Below, piece after piece: positions 52,975 to 62,243 of a stretch of DNA of 64,000 bases. Within the stretch, counting starts at the first letter, position 1; each line of letters begins with the position of its first letter. Under the pieces are notes generated by a model that worked only from the letters and a program-made list of their open reading frames with translations, was not told where the DNA came from and ran no database searches. The translations under genes were made by a program, and so were the position numbers. Origin of the DNA: Bacteroidales bacterium (GTDB taxonomy: Bacteria; Bacteroidota; Bacteroidia; Bacteroidales; Prolixibacteraceae); the NCBI GenBank assembly GCA_012729335.1, contig JAAYDJ010000017.1:62001-126000 (forward strand). The letters are read 5' to 3'.

Positions 52975-53970
52975 ATGAGCCTTTTCACCACACCGGTAGA
53001 GGTCACGCCCTTTCCCTGGAGATCAGACCATGCGAGGCACCATGTCCTGATCGGATCCTGTTTCACGGAACATGTGGGAACCCTGATGACAGAACTCAAG
53101 TTTCCGGTCACCGTCAATCCCTCCGGGATCCTGTACAACCCGGTATCGGTAGCCAGTTGTCTGCGCAGGTTGGTATCGGGGCAGCCCTTCACACGGGATG
53201 AGCTATTTGAACATGACGGTTTATGGCACAGTTACAGCCATCACGGCCGTTTCTCGGCACCCGATGCCGGGGAGGCCCTGGAAAACATCAACAGAGCCCT
53301 TACCCTGGGTGCAGTTTCCCTCCGGAATGCAGGTTTCCTGCTGATCACCCTGGGCACAGCCCGGGTCTATGAGCACCGCGCCACAGGAGAAACCGTCGCC
53401 AACTGTCACAAAGTGCCGGCACGCGAATTCCGCCCCTACCGGCTGACTGTGGCCCACGCCGTGGCTTCCCTGAGGGAAGCCCTGGAGGCATGCTGGCAGG
53501 CCAATCCCTCCCTGAAGGTCATCCTCACCGTCAGCCCCGTCAGACACAACCAGGATGGCCCCACCGAAAACCAACTGAGCAAGGCGGTCCTTTTACTGGC
53601 CGCCGACGCCCTGGTCAGCGGCTACGGGAGTGAGCGGTGCGCTTACTTCCCCGCCTACGAAATCATGATGGACGAACTCCGTGATTACCGCTTCTACCAG
53701 CCCGATATGGTCCATCCTTCCCCCCTGGCGGTGGAGGTCATCTGGGAGAAGTTCAGCACATCCTTCTTCACCCCGGAGGCCCTCCGCCTCGCGCGTGAAA
53801 TTGCCCGCCTCCGCCAGGCTGTGGACCACCGGCCACTCCACCCCGCCACCAAAGCCTACCGCCTCTTCCTCACCAGGGCTCTCGAAAATGCCACCCGCCT
53901 GGCAAAAAACCACCCGGGACTTGATTTTTCCGCCGAAATTGACTATTTTTCAAAACAAATAGGGGACTAA
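52975..53970 (+). CDS. GSCFA-family protein
   Basis: A 331-residue protein named for its LIGSCFTEHVG motif (about residues 25-35). GSCFA proteins resemble SGNH hydrolases; TVSPVRHNQDG and MVHPSPLAVEVIW could supply late catalytic residues. The function is unknown. It has no signal peptide, so it is probably cytoplasmic. It lies inside the glycogen gene run, which suggests but does not show a link with glycogen. Confidence 0.88.
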   Translation: MSLFTTPVEVTPFPWRSDHARHHVLIGSCFTEHVGTLMTELKFPVTVNPSGILYNPVSVASCLRRLVSGQPFTRDELFEHDGLWHSYSHHGRFSAPDAGEALENINRALTLGAVSLRNAGFLLITLGTARVYEHRATGETVANCHKVPAREFRPYRLTVAHAVASLREALEACWQANPSLKVILTVSPVRHNQDGPTENQLSKAVLLLAADALVSGYGSERCAYFPAYEIMMDELRDYRFYQPDMVHPSPLAVEVIWEKFSTSFFTPEALRLAREIARLRQAVDHRPLHPATKAYRLFLTRALENATRLAKNHPGLDFSAEIDYFSKQIGD

Positions 53971-54039
53971 CCGGCTGACCACCCCGGCACGGAGGTCGAC
54001 TTGCCTGCCCCCGTTCTCTACACTGAAAAATACCTGACC

Positions 54040-55989
54040 ATGAGTTATATCAATTTCAATCCGGCAAAACTGACCAATCCGGAGTTTACCTCCCGCAGGG
54101 AAATCATCCGTTCCAACCATGCAGGATCCTATATCTCCACAACCCTAAACGGCTGCAACACACGCAAATACCACGGATTGCTCATCTGCCCGGTGGCGGG
54201 TTTGGGGGGAACCAAACATCTCCTGCTTTCGGCCCTCGATGAAAGCCTCATCATGAAAGGCTCTGTTTTTAACCTGGCTGTGAGAAGATACATGGGAGGT
54301 TACATGGAACCCAAAGGCCATAAATACCTTCAGAAATTCGATTTCGAGAAGATTCCGAAGTTTACCTTCCGCGTGGGAAATGTCATTCTCACCAAGGAGA
54401 GGCTCCTGGTGGAAAAAGAGCAGCAGTTGCTGGTCAGGTACACCCTGGAGGAGGCCTCCGCACCTGTGACCATGCAGTTCAGGCCTTTCCTGGCCTTCAG
54501 AAATATCCACGAACTCAGCAAATGCAATCTGTATGCCCACACCCGCTACAACAATGAACCCCATGGGATCAGCCTGGCCCTTTATGACGGATATCCCTCC
54601 CTTTACATGCAGTTCAGCAGGGATCCCGAATTCATTCCCGCACCCGACTGGCATTACAATATCGAGTATGTGAAGGAGATGAACAGGGGCTATGACTGCC
54701 ACGAGGATCTGTACACGCCGGGGTATTTCGAGTTTACCCTGAAAGAGGGGGAATCGCTGGTCTTTTCGGCAGCGACTTCTCAGGGAACGCCTTCCACCTT
54801 CAAGCAACGCTTCAGCCGTGAGGTGAGCAAGAGAATCAGCCGTGACTCCTTTGCGGGATGCCTGAAGAACGCCGCCAACCAGTTTATCCAGTACCAGGAG
54901 GATACCGCCGTAGACATCATCGCCGGCTATCCCTGGTACAACAGCCTCAGCAGACAGACTTTCGTGGCCCTTCCGGGATTGCGCCACGCCCAGAGCGAAA
55001 GGCGACTCGCCCTGGAAGTCCTCTCCACCTACCTTCCGCACCTCAAAAACGGGTTGTTCCCCGGCTCTATCGCCGACCCGCAACCTGTCTATAACAATGC
55101 CGACGCCTCCCTCTGGTTCATCTGGACCCTCCAGCAACTCAAAAGACAGGGATCGCGCTTCAAAGAGTTCGGTACTCCTTTCTACCAGGCCATCAAAGAG
55201 ATCCTGGAGAGCTACAGACGGGGAACCTCAGTGGTCACCATGATGGAAGACGGCCTCCTTTTTGCTGCGGAACAGGGCATGGCCCTGACCTGGATGAACG
55301 GCACCGCCTACGGGCGGCCCGTAACCCCCCGCTATGGCAAACCCGTTGAACTCAACGCCCTCTGGTATAACGCCGTCTGCTTCGGACTCGAAATGGCCCG
55401 CAGCGAAAAAGACACCGAATTCCTGGATGCCTGGAAAAACCTGCCGGAAGATATCGCCGAGGCTTTCCGCAGGGCCTACTGGAACGAAGAGAAAGGGTAC
55501 CTGGCCGATGTCGAGAACGGCCTGTATACCGATTGGTCGGTGCGCCCCAATATGGTCATCGCCGCCGCGATGCCCTTCACTCCCCTTGAAAAAGAGGAAA
55601 TCCGCCACATCCTGGAGGCAGCCCGCCAGCAACTACTCACACCCAGGGGTTTGCGCACACTCTCCCCCGACGACCCCGCCTACCGCGAAAGGGTGGAAGG
55701 AGACACCCACCAGCGGGAAGAGGCCGCTTACAATGGCGCAGCCTTCCCCTGGCTGCTCCAGTTCTTCGCCGAGGCCTGGCTCTCCATCTATGGGAAAGGA
55801 GGCCTCCCCGTAATCCGGAAAATCCTCCAGGGCTTTGAAGGAGAAATGAGCGAAAACTGCATCGGCACCCTCTCTGAAATGTATAACGGCACCCCGCCCC
55901 ACACCGGCAAGGGTGCCATCTCCCAGGCCTGGAACGTGGCCGCCCTGCTCTATATCCAACACCTGGTCTACGATACGGAAAACGAATGA
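54040..55989 (+). CDS. Glycogen debranching enzyme (amylo-alpha-1,6-glucosidase type)
   Basis: A 649-residue protein with an N-terminal GDE_N-type domain (about 1-240: TSRREIIRSNHAGSYISTTLNGCNTRKYHGLL) and a C-terminal (alpha/alpha)6 GDE_C domain (about 280-645), with GYPWYN and DASLWFIW and a late ISQAWN motif. It hydrolyses alpha-1,6 branch points. The frame allows a TTG at 54001, but the ATG at 54040 (MSYINFNPAKL) begins the conserved region. A 7 bp array follows before the glycosyltransferase gene. Confidence 0.92.
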   Translation: MSYINFNPAKLTNPEFTSRREIIRSNHAGSYISTTLNGCNTRKYHGLLICPVAGLGGTKHLLLSALDESLIMKGSVFNLAVRRYMGGYMEPKGHKYLQKFDFEKIPKFTFRVGNVILTKERLLVEKEQQLLVRYTLEEASAPVTMQFRPFLAFRNIHELSKCNLYAHTRYNNEPHGISLALYDGYPSLYMQFSRDPEFIPAPDWHYNIEYVKEMNRGYDCHEDLYTPGYFEFTLKEGESLVFSAATSQGTPSTFKQRFSREVSKRISRDSFAGCLKNAANQFIQYQEDTAVDIIAGYPWYNSLSRQTFVALPGLRHAQSERRLALEVLSTYLPHLKNGLFPGSIADPQPVYNNADASLWFIWTLQQLKRQGSRFKEFGTPFYQAIKEILESYRRGTSVVTMMEDGLLFAAEQGMALTWMNGTAYGRPVTPRYGKPVELNALWYNAVCFGLEMARSEKDTEFLDAWKNLPEDIAEAFRRAYWNEEKGYLADVENGLYTDWSVRPNMVIAAAMPFTPLEKEEIRHILEAARQQLLTPRGLRTLSPDDPAYRERVEGDTHQREEAAYNGAAFPWLLQFFAEAWLSIYGKGGLPVIRKILQGFEGEMSENCIGTLSEMYNGTPPHTGKGAISQAWNVAALLYIQHLVYDTENE

Positions 55990-56042
55990 ATCAGTCATAA
56001 TATATTTAATCTTCTGATATTCCGACATCCTGATCTTCCATC

Positions 56043-56161
56043 ATTCAAGATTCAGGATTCAAGACTCCAGATTCAAGATTCCCGACTCAAGACTCAATAT
56101 TCAAGACTCAAGACTCAAGATTCAAGACCCAAGATTTAAGATTTAAGATTTAAGATTCAAG
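56043..56161. repeat. Exact 7 bp tandem array, 17 units (ATTCAAG and variants)
   Basis: Seventeen heptamers run with no slip from 56043 to 56161: ATTCAAG, ACTCAAG, ATTTAAG and rarer ATTCAGG, ATTCCCG, ACTCCAG, ACTCAAT and ACCCAAG. The last unit ends 10 bp before the glycosyltransferase ATG. Confidence 0.93.
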
Positions 56162-56171
56162 ACTTTTAGGT

Positions 56172-57488
56172 ATGAGGGTACTCATGTTTGGATGGGAATT
56201 TCCCCCGCACATTTCCGGTGGACTCGGTACGGCCTGTTGCGGGCTGACCCGGGGGCTGACGGAGGTGGGCGGTGTGAGCCTCCTCTTCGTGGTGCCCCGC
56301 GCCTGGGGCGACGAGGAAACCGCCGGCATCAGCCTGATGGGCGCCAACCAGATTCCCGTGGTCTATACCCGGAGTGTCGAAAAAGAGACATGGGAAACAG
56401 TCACGGAACAGATCAGGGTCAACTCCCCCCTCCTTCCCTACCAGTCCCCTGAGGAGTTCTGGGCACTTAAAAGCCGCTCCTACCCGAAAGGAACCCGGTT
56501 TGTGGAAGTCACCGAAGCGGGAACCATACCCTTTACCGGTTCCTATGGCCCGACCCTTTTCGAGGAGATCCGCAGGTATGCCCTCGTCGCCGGCCAGATC
56601 GCCATCAGCAACGACTTTGAAGTGATCCACGCCCACGACTGGATGGCTTACCCCGCGGGAATCGAAGCCAGCCGCCGCTCCGGAAAACCGCTGGTCATCC
56701 ATGTCCATGCCACCGAATTCGACCGCAGCGGCGGAAACATCAACTCGATCGTCTACAACATTGAACGGGAAGGGATGGAAGCCGCCGGCAGAATCATCGC
56801 CGTGAGCAACCTCACCCGGCACACCATTATCGAAAAATACAGAATCCCTCCCCGGAAGGTGGTCACTGTCTACAACGCCGCAGAACCCCTGACCGAAGAA
56901 GAAAAAAAGGGCATAAAAAAGGGGATCACCGAGAAGATCGTCACCTTCATGGGAAGGATCACCTACCAGAAGGGCCCTGAGTACTTCGTGGAGGCAGCCG
57001 CACTGGTTCTCTCCCGGATGGAAAATGTCAGGTTTGTCATGGCCGGCAGCGGTGACATGATGGAGGCCATGATCGGGCATGCCGCCCGTCTGGGAATCAC
57101 CGGTCATTTTCACTTCACCGGCTTCCTCAGGGGCGACGACGCCTACAGGATGCTCCGCATGAGCGACGTGTTTGTGATGCCCTCCGTCTCGGAACCCTTC
57201 GGCATCGTTCCCCTGGAAGCCATGCTCGCCAATGTGCCGGTCATCATCTCCCGCCAGTCGGGCGTGGCAGAGGTACTCCGCTATGCCATCAAAACCGACT
57301 TCTGGGATACCTACGCCCTGGCCGACGCCATCTACGGCCTGCTGAACTACCCGGTTCTGGCCCACCTCTTCACCGAAAGGGGCAAGGTAGAAGCCGGGAA
57401 CCTCAAATGGAAAAACGCCGCAGAAGAGGTTCTTAAAGTTTACCGGAGCCTCCTGGAAGAAACCTTTACAAAAACTGACCGCACATGA
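56172..57488 (+). CDS. GT4-family glycosyltransferase, probable glycogen synthase
   Basis: A 438-residue glycosyltransferase with a GT-B fold. The N-terminal half starts RVLMFGWEFPPHISGGLGTAC (glycogen-synthase-like donor loop) and has VIHAHDWMAYPAG; the C-terminal half has the donor-site motif SVSEPFGIVPLEAML. It resembles the Bacteroides protein paired with debranching and GH57 genes. It probably elongates glycogen, using UDP- or ADP-glucose. It overlaps the next gene by ATGA, so translation is coupled. The start directly follows the repeat array. Confidence 0.88.
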   Translation: MRVLMFGWEFPPHISGGLGTACCGLTRGLTEVGGVSLLFVVPRAWGDEETAGISLMGANQIPVVYTRSVEKETWETVTEQIRVNSPLLPYQSPEEFWALKSRSYPKGTRFVEVTEAGTIPFTGSYGPTLFEEIRRYALVAGQIAISNDFEVIHAHDWMAYPAGIEASRRSGKPLVIHVHATEFDRSGGNINSIVYNIEREGMEAAGRIIAVSNLTRHTIIEKYRIPPRKVVTVYNAAEPLTEEEKKGIKKGITEKIVTFMGRITYQKGPEYFVEAAALVLSRMENVRFVMAGSGDMMEAMIGHAARLGITGHFHFTGFLRGDDAYRMLRMSDVFVMPSVSEPFGIVPLEAMLANVPVIISRQSGVAEVLRYAIKTDFWDTYALADAIYGLLNYPVLAHLFTERGKVEAGNLKWKNAAEEVLKVYRSLLEETFTKTDRT

Positions 57489-58789
57489 AGTCCCTCTGTC
57501 TGATATTCCGCGTGCATCAGCCGTTGCCCCTCCGGAAATACCGGTTCTTTGACATCGGTGCCGATCACGGCTATTATGACGACTATACCCTGGAAAACCA
57601 CATGAAAAAGCTGGCCGTGGAGTGTTACCTGCCGGCAACCGACCTGTTGCTGAACCAGGTCAGCCGTTACGGCGGGGCCATGAAAGCCGCCATCTACCTT
57701 TCAGGATCGACGCTGGAACTCTTCAACCGTTACACGCCTGGGGTCACCGCACGCTTCCGGGAACTGGCTTCCACCGGCCAGATCGAGTTCCTCGGGGGCA
57801 CCTGGTCCCACTCCCTGGCCTGCCTGGCCAGCGAACAAGCCCTGGCTCTCCAGGCCGGAAACCACCAGGCCGCCATCAGGGATCTTACAGGGCAAACCAC
57901 CGAAGTCTTCCTCAATCCCGGCCTCCTCTATTCCGACGAGATCGGCCAAATGGCCGCCAACCTGGGCTACAAAGGCATCATCACCGAAGGAGCCCGCCAT
58001 ATCCTGGGCTGGAAAAGCCCCGGATTCCTTTACTGCAACCCCCTGCAACCCCGGCTGAAGGTCCTCATGCGCCATTACAAACTCAGCGAAGACCTCGAAT
58101 GCCGCTTTTCAGACCCCCATTGGGAAGGATTCCCCCTGACCGCCGATAAATACTTCGGATGGCTCCTCAATGGCGGCCAACCCGCTGAATCCATCCACCT
58201 CTGCCTCGACCTGGAAACCTTCGGCCATTACCACCCGGCATCCTCCGGAATCTTCCGCTTCTTAGACCACCTCCTCTACCTGATCAACCACTCAGGTGAA
58301 ATCAGCCTCTCCACCCCCTCCGAAATTCTGAACAGCCTCCAGCCCGTCTCCATGATCAACGTCCCCAATCCCCTCTCCCAGGCCGGAGAGGAAAGAGACG
58401 CTTCCCTCTGGATCGGCAACGACCTCCAGAATGAAGCCCTCAACCTGCTCTATGGAATCGCAGACATGGTCACCGCCACACAAGACCCCCGCATCCTCTG
58501 CGACTGGCACCAACTCCAGGATAGCGACCACTTCCGGTTTATGTCGGAAAACACCCCCGCCCCACCCCTCCACCACCGCAAATCACCCTACAACTCCCCC
58601 TACGAGGCCTTCCTTAACTACATGAACATTCTAAACGACCTGACCATCAGAGTAAAATCACACTTTTCCGGCCCTTCTCCCGAAGAAATCATCAGAAACC
58701 TTAAAAACAGGGTGAATGACCTCGAAAAAGAAATTGAAAAATCAAAAGAGGAAATCCATCGCCTCCGGAAACGCAAAAAAGGCCACTGA
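57485..58789 (+). CDS. GH57 alpha-amylase-like protein lacking the nucleophile
   Basis: A 434-residue GH57-type protein. The N terminus LCLIFRVHQPLPLRKYRFF and GADHGYY match family region 1, and LDLETFGHYHP matches region 4, with Asp242 at the general acid position. In region 3 active relatives have a Glu (NTELIY pattern), but here the sequence is NPGLLYSDE, with Gly at residue 146. This fits the alpha-amylase-like GH57 homologues known in Bacteroidota, and it may be inactive. The C terminus (about 390-434) is a coiled coil. Genes upstream and downstream are glycogen genes. Confidence 0.88.
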   Translation: MKSLCLIFRVHQPLPLRKYRFFDIGADHGYYDDYTLENHMKKLAVECYLPATDLLLNQVSRYGGAMKAAIYLSGSTLELFNRYTPGVTARFRELASTGQIEFLGGTWSHSLACLASEQALALQAGNHQAAIRDLTGQTTEVFLNPGLLYSDEIGQMAANLGYKGIITEGARHILGWKSPGFLYCNPLQPRLKVLMRHYKLSEDLECRFSDPHWEGFPLTADKYFGWLLNGGQPAESIHLCLDLETFGHYHPASSGIFRFLDHLLYLINHSGEISLSTPSEILNSLQPVSMINVPNPLSQAGEERDASLWIGNDLQNEALNLLYGIADMVTATQDPRILCDWHQLQDSDHFRFMSENTPAPPLHHRKSPYNSPYEAFLNYMNILNDLTIRVKSHFSGPSPEEIIRNLKNRVNDLEKEIEKSKEEIHRLRKRKKGH

Positions 58790-58879
58790 TTCCTGCGCTC
58801 CCCACGCCTTATATATTAAGAATCACCCCTTGCAGAGTAGTTATTGTGCATAAAACAATGTTCGTATGGAGATAGACCT

Positions 58880-58887
58880 TATTTTTG
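58880..58887 (+). promoter_or_regulatory. -7 box of the glycogen phosphorylase gene
   Basis: TATTTTTG matches TAnnTTTG, 84 bp before the ATG. A long leader of about 75 nt follows. Confidence 0.55.
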
Positions 58888-58971
58888 CAGCCTGAATTAA
58901 TTGTTAAAATGACTATTATTGCAAGCCACCCCGCACAGGGGTGACACCGATATTAAAGCGAGGAGTGAATT

Positions 58972-61551
58972 ATGGATAACAATCAAGGAATCAGATACAT
59001 AAAACCCACACAGGTCGAAATGCCCCAATGGAGAAAATTCATCGTGGAATCGGATCTCCCGGCCAGGCTTACCCCCCTGCGGGAGCTTTCAAGAAACCTC
59101 TGGTGGGTATGGAACCACGAAGCCAGGGAACTTTTTCAGTACATCGATGCGAAAATGTGGGAAGTGGTGGAACACAATCCCATTATGCTTCTTGAGCAGG
59201 TGACCTTCCAGCGTTTCAGAGAACTGGAGAAAGATCCGGTGTTCACCAGGATGATGGACGCCACCTACGGGAAGTTCACCCGGTACCTGAAGGAGAGGGA
59301 GACGCTGAGTCAGCCGCTGGTGGCCTATTTCAGCATGGAATACGGCCTTCACGACAGCCTGAAGATTTTCTCAGGCGGACTGGGTGTTCTGGCAGGAGAC
59401 TACCTCAAGGAAGCCAGCGACTCCAAAGTGAGTTTGGTGGGCATCGGCCTGCTCTACCGTTTCGGATATTTCCGGCAGACCATCAACATGTACGGAGAGC
59501 AGATGGCCAATTACATCCCCGAGCATTTTTCCAAGATTCCGGTACAGCCCACCTATAATGCCCACGGCGAGTGGCTGACCATAGAAGTGGAGTATCCGGG
59601 GAGAAACCTGAAGGCGCATGTATGGGAAGTCAACGTAGGGGCTGTCAAGCTTTATCTGCTCGATGCCGACACCGACCTCAACCAGGATTTTGACCGTTCG
59701 GTGACCCACAATCTCTATGGCGGCGACAACGAAAACAGGCTTAAACAGGAAATCCTCCTGGGCATCGGGGGCATCAGGCTGCTGCGCGCCCTGGGTTACC
59801 AGCCCGACATCTATCATTGCAACGAAGGGCACGCCGCACTCATCGGCATTGAAAGGCTGGTGAACCTGGTAGAGGAGCAGAAACTCACCTATGCCGAAGC
59901 CCGCGAGGTGGTCAGGGCTTCCACCCTGTTCACTACCCACACCCCGGTCCCGGCAGGGCACGACGCCTTCCACAACGACCTCTTCAGGGCCTACATGAAC
60001 CATTACCCCGAAAAGGTGGGTCTCACCTGGGACGAATTCATATTGCTCGGGAAAGCCCGCCCCGAAGAAGACCACTTCAACATGAGTTACCTGGCCTGCA
60101 GCCTCTCTCATGGCATCAACGGGGTCAGCTGGCTCCACGGAAAGGTCAGCAAGCAAATCCTCAAAGGCCTTTATCCCGGGTACATGGAAGAGGAAATCGA
60201 GGTGGGGTATGTCACCAATGGGGTCCATTACTCTACCTGGACCGCCAGAGAATGGAAAGACATCCACAATGAATTTATGGGGGCCGATTTCGTGGAAAAC
60301 CAACTGGATCCCGACCGCTGGGACCGCATCTACCAGGTACCCGACGAGAGGATATGGTCGCTGCGCCAGGAACTGCGCTTCAAATTGTTCACCTACATCA
60401 AACAGCGCTTCTCCGACATGTGGATCCAGCGGAATGAAAACCCGCGCTACATCACCGACCTGATCGACATCCTCGACCCGAATGCCCTGACCATCGGCTT
60501 CGCCCGCCGGTTCGCCACCTATAAGAGAGCGCACCTCATCTTCCGCGACCTGGAACGGCTCGACCGGATCGTCAACAACCCGCACCGGCCCGTACAGTTT
60601 ATCTTCGCCGGGAAAGCCCATCCCGCCGACAAAATGGGACAGGATCTCATCAAGCACATCGTGGAGATCTCCAAGATGCCCCAGTTCAAGGGAAAGATCC
60701 TTTTCGTGCAGAATTACGACATGAACCTGGCCAAGATGCTCCTCCAGGGCGTCGACATATGGCTTAACACCCCTACCCGCCCCCTGGAAGCCTCAGGTAC
60801 CTCCGGTGAAAAGGGCGTCATGAACGGCACCCTCCACTTCTCGGTCCTCGACGGCTGGTGGGTTGAAGGTTACAAAAAAGACGCCGGATGGGCCCTGCCC
60901 ATGGAAAGATCCTATGACGTACAGGACTTCCAGGATGAACTCGACGCCGGCACCATCTACAACACCCTCGAAGATGAGATCGTCCCCGCCTTTTATGAAC
61001 GCAACCAGAATGGCGTGCCCGAAAAATGGGTAGGCTATATCAAGAATACCATCGCCAAGGTGGCTTCCAACTTCACCACCAGCAGGATGATCCGCGACTA
61101 CCAGGACCGCTTCTACCTGCCCCAGCACCAGAGAACCCAAAGGCTCACCGCCGACAACTTCCGCGTGGCCAGGGATCTGGCCGCCTGGAAATTCTGGGTC
61201 AGCTCGGTCTGGGACCAGATCGAGGTCAAAGAGGTACAAATGGCCCACGGCATCACCAACCTGATGAAGATTGGCCAGTATTACCCTGCCAGGGTCACCG
61301 TCGATCTCAAAGGTCTTACCAGCAAGGATGTGGGCCTTGAACTGGTCATTGCCCTCAATGGCAACAACCAGCCCCTGAAAATGGTGGAAAAACATGAATT
61401 CACGGTCGAGAAATGCGAAGGAAGCATCGCCACCTTCTTCCTCGACGTCCATATCCAGAAATCAGGAACTTACAGCTACGGGCTGCGCCTCTTCCCGAAA
61501 AACGAAAACCTCGGCCACCGTCAGGATTTCAGGTACGTGAAATGGCTCTGA
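58972..61551 (+). CDS. glgP: Alpha-glucan (glycogen) phosphorylase, short form
   Basis: An 859-residue GT35 enzyme of the type that begins with an extra N-terminal domain (DUF3417, about 30-130: LSRNLWWVWNHEARELF). Core motifs include YHCNEGHAAL, THTPVPAGHDAF and the PLP-binding lysine, Lys614 in EASGTSGEKGVMNG. It releases glucose 1-phosphate from glycogen with phosphate. It closes the glycogen cluster, separate from GH57 by 182 bp with its own promoter, and is followed by a hairpin. Confidence 0.95.
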   Translation: MDNNQGIRYIKPTQVEMPQWRKFIVESDLPARLTPLRELSRNLWWVWNHEARELFQYIDAKMWEVVEHNPIMLLEQVTFQRFRELEKDPVFTRMMDATYGKFTRYLKERETLSQPLVAYFSMEYGLHDSLKIFSGGLGVLAGDYLKEASDSKVSLVGIGLLYRFGYFRQTINMYGEQMANYIPEHFSKIPVQPTYNAHGEWLTIEVEYPGRNLKAHVWEVNVGAVKLYLLDADTDLNQDFDRSVTHNLYGGDNENRLKQEILLGIGGIRLLRALGYQPDIYHCNEGHAALIGIERLVNLVEEQKLTYAEAREVVRASTLFTTHTPVPAGHDAFHNDLFRAYMNHYPEKVGLTWDEFILLGKARPEEDHFNMSYLACSLSHGINGVSWLHGKVSKQILKGLYPGYMEEEIEVGYVTNGVHYSTWTAREWKDIHNEFMGADFVENQLDPDRWDRIYQVPDERIWSLRQELRFKLFTYIKQRFSDMWIQRNENPRYITDLIDILDPNALTIGFARRFATYKRAHLIFRDLERLDRIVNNPHRPVQFIFAGKAHPADKMGQDLIKHIVEISKMPQFKGKILFVQNYDMNLAKMLLQGVDIWLNTPTRPLEASGTSGEKGVMNGTLHFSVLDGWWVEGYKKDAGWALPMERSYDVQDFQDELDAGTIYNTLEDEIVPAFYERNQNGVPEKWVGYIKNTIAKVASNFTTSRMIRDYQDRFYLPQHQRTQRLTADNFRVARDLAAWKFWVSSVWDQIEVKEVQMAHGITNLMKIGQYYPARVTVDLKGLTSKDVGLELVIALNGNNQPLKMVEKHEFTVEKCEGSIATFFLDVHIQKSGTYSYGLRLFPKNENLGHRQDFRYVKWL

Positions 61552-61568
61552 TCCGTTGACACAGCTGC

Positions 61569-61608
61569 GGCTGCCATGGCGAGGCAGCCCCGCCATGCCT
61601 TTGTTTTT
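61569..61608 (+). terminator. Hairpin after glycogen phosphorylase
   Basis: Two alternative 7 bp stems overlap here (GGCTGCC/GGCAGCC and CATGGCG/CGCCATG), followed by TTTGTTTTT. It lies 17 bp past the stop. Confidence 0.55.
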
Positions 61609-61632
61609 GCATAACCATAAAACCATATCCGC

Positions 61633-62205
61633 ATGCAAAAGAGCAACATCGGAGAGAAAATAAAGCAATTCCGTGAAATGCGGATGATTGCCCGTGAAGA
61701 GCTGGCCCTGAACGCCAACCTCAGTGTGGAGCAGCTCAGGGTCATTGAGGAAGAAGGGGTGGTTCCCTCCCTGGGGCCCCTGATCAGAATTGCCCGTGCC
61801 CTGGGCGTGCGCATCGGCACATTCCTTGATGATGCCGACCAGGTAGGGCCCGTTATGGTCAGGGCCGGCGCCGAGAAAAGCAGCGTCAGCTTCTCGTCAA
61901 GCGACCCCTCCTCACGCCAGCACCTCAACTTTTTCTCCCTGGCCGCCGACAAAACCGGTCGCCACATGGAACCGTTCATCGTCGACATCGAACCGGCACA
62001 GGCCTCCGACTATAAACTCTCCTCCCACGAGGGGGAAGAGTTCATTTATGTCATGGAGGGCTGCGTAGAAATCAACTACGGCCGTGAAACCTACCGACTC
62101 GAACAGGGCGACTCCATCTATTACGATTCCATCGTTCTTCATAACGTCCATGCAGGGTGCTCCCGGCCCGCCAAGATTCTGGCTGTCGTTTACACCCCTT
62201 ACTGA
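61633..62205 (+). CDS. XRE-cupin transcriptional regulator
   Basis: A 190-residue protein with an XRE helix-turn-helix (about 6-65) and a C-terminal cupin_2 domain (about 115-188; [21 protein letters not shown] and [15 protein letters not shown]). Such regulators usually sense a small ligand through the cupin. It starts 82 bp after the phosphorylase stop and lies 38 bp before the acyl-CoA synthetase gene, so the two are probably co-transcribed and it may control it. Confidence 0.92.
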   Translation: MQKSNIGEKIKQFREMRMIAREELALNANLSVEQLRVIEEEGVVPSLGPLIRIARALGVRIGTFLDDADQVGPVMVRAGAEKSSVSFSSSDPSSRQHLNFFSLAADKTGRHMEPFIVDIEPAQASDYKLSSHEGEEFIYVMEGCVEINYGRETYRLEQGDSIYYDSIVLHNVHAGCSRPAKILAVVYTPY

Positions 62206-62243
62206 TTTCCGGTTACCATCCGTACTCCGCAAATTCCCGTACC

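Noticed and set aside
56166-57638. A 490-codon open frame opposite the glycosyltransferase
   Set aside because: Shadow of a strongly supported GT4 gene.
59371-60657. A 428-codon open frame opposite glgP
   Set aside because: Antisense shadow of a gene with clear motifs.
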